Source: an uncultured candidate division Zixibacteria bacterium
Lineage (GTDB): Bacteria > Zixibacteria > MSB-5A5 > GN15 > PGXB01
NCBI GenBank assembly: GCA_937925655.1
Contig: CALAMC010000094.1
Location: 1 to 10,622 of the forward strand
DNA: 10,622 nucleotides
Direction: 5' to 3'
Of this stretch, positions 6,518 through 10,622 are shown piece by piece (positions within the stretch are counted from its first letter, which is position 1; each line of letters opens with the position of its first letter). Under the pieces are notes generated by a model. The model was not told the origin of the DNA. It searched no databases and saw only the letters and a program-made list of their open reading frames with translations. The translations under genes were made by a program, and so were the position numbers.

Positions 6518-6535
6518 AAAATCGATATCGAAACA

Positions 6536-6558
6536 GCTTATTATTTCTGGAGATAAGC
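6536..6558 (+). promoter_or_regulatory. Hairpin and ribosome-binding site before the small leader ORF
   Basis: GCTTAT (6536-6541) and ATAAGC (6553-6558) pair perfectly around an 11-nt loop containing GGAG (6549-6552). GGAG sits six bases before the ATG at 6559, so folding could expose or hide the ribosome site of the small ORF. This is a reading of the sequence only. Confidence 0.35.
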
Positions 6559-6666
6559 ATGCATGGATCTAAAATGCTCATAAAAAAGCAAATTTGTGGG
6601 ATTCATGGAAAAATTCAATTATGGAAATATCCGTATGGCAGCAAATCACTGATTCGATATGAATAG
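6559..6666 (+). CDS. Possible 35-aa small protein in the cas10 leader
   Basis: A 35-codon ORF from ATG 6559 to TAG 6664-6666, too short for usual gene calling. It lies between the predicted promoter (start near 6524) and cas10, and GGAG is placed six bases before its ATG. The peptide is basic and begins MHGSKMLIKKQICG; it ends in a Trp/Tyr/Lys-rich stretch and has one Cys and two His. No family is recognised. It could be a genuine small protein, an anti-CRISPR-like or regulatory leader peptide, or a chance frame. The matched ribosome site and position are the only support. Confidence 0.35.
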   Translation: MHGSKMLIKKQICGIHGKIQLWKYPYGSKSLIRYE

Positions 6667-6702
6667 GCCTTTTCCAATATAGTTTTCATTTCGGGGGATA
6701 TT

Positions 6703-9000
6703 ATGTATGAGATACTGGCTTTGGCAGCCCTTTTGCACGATATAGGAAAAGTCGGACAACGTGCGCATGACAAATCTGATGGCCTTTCTGAGCCGACGCG
6801 TAAATTGGCAGATTATCTTTGCCCGAAAAATATGGACGGTGTCCGGACTCACCTCCATGTTCTCTATACCAATGAATTCGTTGACAAAATAAAGGAAAAT
6901 ATTCCCAAGGGCATAAATATATCCGACCTTGCTAATCTCGCCGCATACCATCATAATCCGGCTGATGAGCTTCAGAAGATAATCGCCGAAGCGGACCATC
7001 TGTCATCGGCAATGGAACGGGAGGATGCCGTTGCGGAATTGCCGGGTGGCAAAGATTTTCGCAAAATACCCCTAAATGCCATTATGGCGTCCGTTGATTC
7101 CGTAAGTGATCAAAGTGAAAAAAAGTCTGAGACGCTAAATCTCGTGAAATATAGTCCGGAAAGCATTTTCCCGGTTAAGCCTGATGCATCGATGTGTTCG
7201 CCATCGCAGTACAAGAAAATCTGGGATGAATTATTGTCGACAACAACATCCATAAGCTGTAATGAGCCACTAAAATTTATCAATACTCTTCTTTCGGTTT
7301 TTGAAAAATATCTTTGGGCAGTTCCATCGGCGACCAATGTTCCCGATCCGAATGTATCGCTTTTTGATCATATGAAAACCACGTCCGCGCTGGCCGGGAG
7401 TATGTATTTATCGAAAAATCAGAATGCTCCCTTTGTCCTTGCGGCCGGCAATTTGGGAGGTATTCAGAAATTCATTTTCGGAGCCAGGCCGGGGTCGGGC
7501 GGAATAGCCAAAGCCTTAAGAGGTCGTTCCTTCAAAGTCGGAGCATTGTCGGATTCCGCCGCGATAGGCATTCTCCATAAATTGGGACTAACTCTGGCTC
7601 ATTTGATAATTACGGCGGGCGGGAAATTTGTGCTAATTCTTCCCAACAATCCTGAAACCCATGATACATTGGCAAAATGCAAAAGGACATACCACGACTG
7701 GATTTTAACAGAAACCGCAGGCGAATTGCGGTTTCAAATGGTCTGGAAGGAATACGGTCGTGAAATACGTGATTTCTCGGCTATTCAAAAGGATCTCGAA
7801 GAACGCCTGACTGAATCTTCCTATAAGGGTCTGGAGCCGCTTTTGGATGGCCGTGGCTGGAAAGAAGAAGACTGGCTTCGGCCGGGGTTTACTGAAGAAC
7901 ATAAGGATGTGTGCCGGTCCTGTTTCGTGCGAATTTCAGAGCCCGGCCGGGATTTATGTTCCAGTTGCCAGTATGACAGGGAAGACGGGCGCAATATTGT
8001 CAATGCATCACATATGTCATTGTCATTTGGAGATAATCCGGGCAAGCGTCTGCCTTTAGCCGAATATAGCCTGGAATCAAAGATAACCGCTGCGGATGAA
8101 GCCGCTGACCTGCTGATTGAGTTTCGGGGAAGGATTCCTGATAAAATCAATTTTCCGTATTTTACTTTTTTAAAGAACAATTATGTCCCTCGCGACCAGC
8201 ACGGAGACATCCTGGAATTCGGTGAAATCGCCCGGGCTGCCGAAGGCAATCAAATATTGGGCTATCTTAAGGCCGATGTTGATAACCTCGGATTTGTTTT
8301 CAATAAGGCAGTTTCCGGACACGGGCGGCCGTCTATAGCCCGATACGCGACCTTCAGCCGATCATTGGAATATTTCTTTTCCGGATATTTATATCATCTG
8401 ATTGAAAAAGAATTCCCGGATACTTACACCGTTTTTTCCGGTGGTGATGATTTATTCTTTATTGGACCGTGGGATAATATTTTCCGCCTGGCGGCAAAAA
8501 TTCGGAATGATTTCGGTCGGTTCACATGCGGGAGCAAATCATGGGGCTTGTCGGCGGGTATAGCGACCTCTAAACCAAGGTCTCCGCTCAATTATGGCTT
8601 AAGCGAAGCCAATCGCTATCTGGCCATGTCCAAAAACATTCCGGGAAAGGACAATATTACCGCTTTCGGAACAACCATGATGTGGGCGGAATTCGACCGG
8701 GCACTGGATCAGGGAGATAGGCTGGCGGGTTGGCTAAATGATGGCGTCCTTAACAGCGCCAGAGTCTATCGACTGCTTTATTATGGTGAGCAATTGGTCC
8801 AATTTCACAAAACCAAAAATGCGTCTTTTCTGCAGGTTATTCCACTGATGATATACGATATGGCTCGTAATTGGAAAGAAGGTTCCGATGCCGAGCGTCA
8901 GGCAAAAGCCTGGGTTCATCCGTTTATTAATCCGGAGTATCCGGAGGCATGCCTGTTACCGTTTATTTGTCAATATGCTTTGAATAAGATAAGGAGTTAG
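6703..9000 (+). CDS. csm1: Cas10/Csm1, large subunit of the type III-A CRISPR effector
   Basis: The 765-aa large subunit of the Csm complex. In the family, target RNA binding switches on an HD DNase and a Palm-domain cyclase that makes cyclic oligoadenylates from ATP. Both sites look intact. The HD domain starts with LLHDIGK (His12, Asp13), followed by His83/His84 in AAYHHNP and Asp98 in EADHLSS. The first Palm has GNLGGIQKFIFG (about 249-260). A zinc site has Cys404, Cys407, Cys419 and Cys422. The second Palm has ADVDNLG (524-530) and the cyclase motif SGGDD (579-583). A helical C-terminal domain ends the protein. GGGGG five bases before ATG 6703 supports the start. It is the first large gene of the operon, two bases ahead of csm2. 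A GGDD cyclase implies that a Csm6/Can1-type effector should be encoded nearby, outside the window. Confidence 0.96.
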   Translation: MYEILALAALLHDIGKVGQRAHDKSDGLSEPTRKLADYLCPKNMDGVRTHLHVLYTNEFVDKIKENIPKGINISDLANLAAYHHNPADELQKIIAEADHLSSAMEREDAVAELPGGKDFRKIPLNAIMASVDSVSDQSEKKSETLNLVKYSPESIFPVKPDASMCSPSQYKKIWDELLSTTTSISCNEPLKFINTLLSVFEKYLWAVPSATNVPDPNVSLFDHMKTTSALAGSMYLSKNQNAPFVLAAGNLGGIQKFIFGARPGSGGIAKALRGRSFKVGALSDSAAIGILHKLGLTLAHLIITAGGKFVLILPNNPETHDTLAKCKRTYHDWILTETAGELRFQMVWKEYGREIRDFSAIQKDLEERLTESSYKGLEPLLDGRGWKEEDWLRPGFTEEHKDVCRSCFVRISEPGRDLCSSCQYDREDGRNIVNASHMSLSFGDNPGKRLPLAEYSLESKITAADEAADLLIEFRGRIPDKINFPYFTFLKNNYVPRDQHGDILEFGEIARAAEGNQILGYLKADVDNLGFVFNKAVSGHGRPSIARYATFSRSLEYFFSGYLYHLIEKEFPDTYTVFSGGDDLFFIGPWDNIFRLAAKIRNDFGRFTCGSKSWGLSAGIATSKPRSPLNYGLSEANRYLAMSKNIPGKDNITAFGTTMMWAEFDRALDQGDRLAGWLNDGVLNSARVYRLLYYGEQLVQFHKTKNASFLQVIPLMIYDMARNWKEGSDAERQAKAWVHPFINPEYPEACLLPFICQYALNKIRS

Positions 9001-9002
9001 TC

Positions 9003-9524
9003 ATGGGAACATGCAAAAGCTGCGGCAAACAGACTTTTGGCAATTATGAATATTGCATGAATTGCAGGCCGCAAGGTCAAAAATCATCGCAGGGAGGAAG
9101 CTATAGGTCCCGTGATGATCACCGTGATACATCGGAACTCCCCGCCGAATGCATTTTTACCGACAGCTTTTATGGGTCGGATGGTTACATCAAGGGTGAA
9201 GTCTATACTGATGCCGCCGAAAAAATGGCGAGGCTTTTTCAGCGCGAATATATGACACAGACTTCACTACGGCACCTTTTCAATGCCGTAAATGCCATTA
9301 AAATGAAACTAAAATCTGACCGTTCCACCCCCCAGGGGTATATTCGCGAAAATTTCCTGAAGATTATAGCTCATACTGAATATCAAGCCAAAAGAGGAGT
9401 GGTTAAAGAAGTCTTCCGAAAATTCATGGACACTCATAAAGAGCTGGCCATAAAGGACAGGAAAGAATTTCTTGGCTTTGCGGACTATTTCATGTCTATC
9501 GTTGCTCGAATGAAACAAAAATAG
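9003..9524 (+). CDS. csm2: Csm2 small subunit with an N-terminal zinc ribbon
   Basis: The 173-aa small subunit (Cas11 type) of the Csm complex, which lines the crRNA-target duplex along the filament. The helical C-terminal part from about residue 65 (DAAEKMARLFQREYMTQTSL, then LRHLFNAVNAI) matches the Csm2 pattern. The first 22 residues instead form a zinc ribbon, CKSCGK...YCMNC, with Cys4, Cys7, Cys18 and Cys21, followed by a Ser/Gly/Arg-rich linker to about residue 45. Typical Csm2 is about 120-150 aa and lacks this ribbon, so this looks like a fusion. AAGGAG lies six bases before the ATG and overlaps the cas10 stop. Assignment rests on position between cas10 and csm3 as well as on the helical pattern. 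Confidence 0.87.
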   Translation: MGTCKSCGKQTFGNYEYCMNCRPQGQKSSQGGSYRSRDDHRDTSELPAECIFTDSFYGSDGYIKGEVYTDAAEKMARLFQREYMTQTSLRHLFNAVNAIKMKLKSDRSTPQGYIRENFLKIIAHTEYQAKRGVVKEVFRKFMDTHKELAIKDRKEFLGFADYFMSIVARMKQK

Positions 9525-9535
9525 GAGGTATAGAT

Positions 9536-10201
9536 ATGCAATTAACTGGTTACACAGTTATCTCCGGTCAAATCACGTGCCTGACCGGTTTGAAGATTGG
9601 CGGAACTAAAGAAACCATTGGAATCGGTGAAACCGATAATCCAATTATTCGCCATCCTGTGACCCGCTTGCCATACATCCCCGGGTCATCGCTGAAAGGC
9701 AAAATCCGCAGCCTTCTCGAAATGAAATATAGCAGCTCCAGCCAGCAGACAGGCAAACCCTGCGACTGCGGAAAATGTCATATATGCGCTTTGTTCGGAC
9801 GCGGCAATCCCAGTTTGCCGACTGAACCGACCCGCCTGATATTTCGAGACGCCTATATGAATGAAAAGACGGCACAGGAACTGGAAGAGGCTCTTCCCGG
9901 TCTTTATGCCGAAGTAAAAACCGAAATTCAGATGGATCGCAGGGAGGAAAAGGCAGCCCGTGGTGCACTCCGTCAGCAGGAACGCATCCCCGAAGGGTCT
10001 ATATTTGATTTCTCAATCTCAATGAGACGTTTCAGCGAAGACGCGCCTCATAGTAAGGAATTTTTCAGCTTTCTGGCCGAAGGGTTCGAATTGCTTGAAA
10101 ACGACTACCTTGGCGGTTGCGGCACGCGCGGTTACGGCAAAGTTAAAATCACCTGTGACGGCCAGCCAATCGGTCAGTATTTGCGGTCAATCAAGCTATG
10201 A
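9536..10201 (+). CDS. csm3: Csm3, backbone RAMP subunit and target-RNA endonuclease
   Basis: The 221-aa Cas7-type protein that forms the crRNA-bound backbone of the Csm complex and cuts target RNA at 6-nt intervals. It has the family layout: an N-terminal RRM-like start with GLKIGGTKE, then the catalytic loop GIGETDNP with Asp34, then RLPYIPGSSLKGKIRSLLE (44-62). A Cys cluster follows, CDCGKCHIC (Cys76, 78, 81, 84), leading into ALFG. The glycine-rich motif GGCGTRGYGKV lies near 193-203. Asp34 is present, so RNase activity is expected. AGGAGG seven bases before the ATG overlaps the csm2 stop. The stop overlaps the csm4 start in ATGA. Confidence 0.96.
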   Translation: MQLTGYTVISGQITCLTGLKIGGTKETIGIGETDNPIIRHPVTRLPYIPGSSLKGKIRSLLEMKYSSSSQQTGKPCDCGKCHICALFGRGNPSLPTEPTRLIFRDAYMNEKTAQELEEALPGLYAEVKTEIQMDRREEKAARGALRQQERIPEGSIFDFSISMRRFSEDAPHSKEFFSFLAEGFELLENDYLGGCGTRGYGKVKITCDGQPIGQYLRSIKL

Positions 10202-10622
10202 TGCAGGATTACTGTATTAAAATAAAACCTCTGGCGCCGATCGGAACTCCCTGGCAATCTGACACGATCTTCGGTCATCTCTGCTGGCAGGTCGTCTTCG
10301 GGGCCATTGATATGGATATTGAAACTTTTCTTGAATCATTTCGCGATGGGCATCCGCCCTTTGTTCTGTCCGAGGCCTTCCCGGCGGGATACCTGCCGCG
10401 CCCGATGATTTATGCCCCTTCCCCCAGGGTTGATACGCCCGAGGAATATGACCGTCAGAAGAAAAAGAAAAAGGCCCGCTATATAACGAAGGCCGATTTT
10501 GTCCATCGCTGTCGAGGCGAATCTCCGCTTGATACATTCCTGCCCGACCCCTGGAGAATGGTTATAAGACCCCATGCCTCTCCGGATCGCAACAGCTTCT
10601 CCACCGATCATGAGGGCGGGTT
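10198..10622 (+). CDS. csm4: Csm4, Cas5-type crRNA 5'-end subunit, partial (3' end off the right edge)
   Basis: The first 141 codons of Csm4, which caps the 5' tag end of the crRNA and contacts Cas10. The start is ATG at 10198 (overlapping the csm3 TGA) or the next ATG at 10201. The diagnostic segment SDTIFGHLCWQVVFG lies near residues 21-35. PRPM and a basic run of lysines (about 88-92) follow, with RPHASPDRNS near the right edge resembling the Csm4 motif around a conserved His and Arg. There is no strong ribosome site, so translation is probably coupled to csm3. Only the N-terminal part is seen, with no sign of frameshift. Confidence 0.93.
   Translation, partial: MMQDYCIKIKPLAPIGTPWQSDTIFGHLCWQVVFGAIDMDIETFLESFRDGHPPFVLSEAFPAGYLPRPMIYAPSPRVDTPEEYDRQKKKKKARYITKADFVHRCRGESPLDTFLPDPWRMVIRPHASPDRNSFSTDHEGG

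Noticed and set aside
6333..6702. CRISPR repeats or a CRISPR leader in the intergenic region
   Set aside because: No direct repeats of 20-40 bases at regular spacing are present here or elsewhere in the window.
6703..9000. Type III-B (Cmr2) assignment for the large subunit
   Set aside because: The following genes are csm2, csm3 and csm4 in type III-A order, and the Csm4 SDTIFG segment fits Csm rather than Cmr.
10217..10611. Minus-strand open frames opposite csm4
   Set aside because: They lie antisense to a well-supported csm4 start and have no ribosome site or recognisable domain.

Overview
The window is a stretch of bacterial accessory DNA that uses the standard code, with TGA, TAA and TAG all serving as stops and ATG, GTG and TTG as starts. 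GC content looks moderate by eye; I did not compute it. Strong Shine-Dalgarno sites (AGGAGG, AAGGAG, GGGGGA) precede several genes. Tight packing, 4-11 bp gene overlaps and many AAA/GCC/CGG codons would fit a Gram-negative lineage such as an FCB-group candidate phylum or a deltaproteobacterium. Nothing in the window fixes the taxon.

Left part (1-3589), all minus strand, is a recombination module. Reading right to left it holds a small unknown protein (111 codons, GTG start), a helix-turn-helix plus zinc-ribbon protein, a tyrosine recombinase with its catalytic residues in place, a 63-aa XRE-type regulator with its own near-consensus promoter, and a large serine recombinase that runs off the left edge. 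Recombinases of two unrelated chemistries therefore sit nose to tail, each with a DNA-binding partner.

Middle part (3722-6332), also minus strand, is a two-gene operon. The first gene encodes a 259-aa protein starting MGHNRLG, of no known function. The second encodes a 612-aa QueC-like ATP-pyrophosphatase with an SGGLDS PP-loop and an intact four-cysteine zinc site. It carries a large N-terminal region and a long C-terminal extension that ends in a winged-helix-like segment. The pair resembles the QatB/QatC core of Qat anti-phage systems and the QueC-like enzyme of type IV CBASS, but no QatA ATPase, TatD nuclease or CD-NTase lies beside it. It is the best candidate here for a poorly described defence or modification system. 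The conserved-looking Met-Gly N-terminus of the partner makes it a plausible target for nucleobase-to-protein conjugation.

Right part (6333-10622) starts with a 370-bp divergent intergenic region holding a TTGACA-17-TATCTT promoter and a 35-codon small ORF with its own ribosome-binding site. It continues with the plus-strand start of a type III-A CRISPR operon: cas10/csm1 (HD nuclease and GGDD cyclase motifs both intact), csm2 with an unusual N-terminal zinc ribbon, csm3 with its catalytic Asp, and the 5' part of csm4. csm5, cas6, any cyclic-oligoadenylate-activated effector and the CRISPR array would have to lie to the right of the window. Together the window reads as a defence island: a mobile-element integration module, a QueC-like two-gene operon and a type III-A CRISPR system, the last two divergently transcribed from one shared control region.
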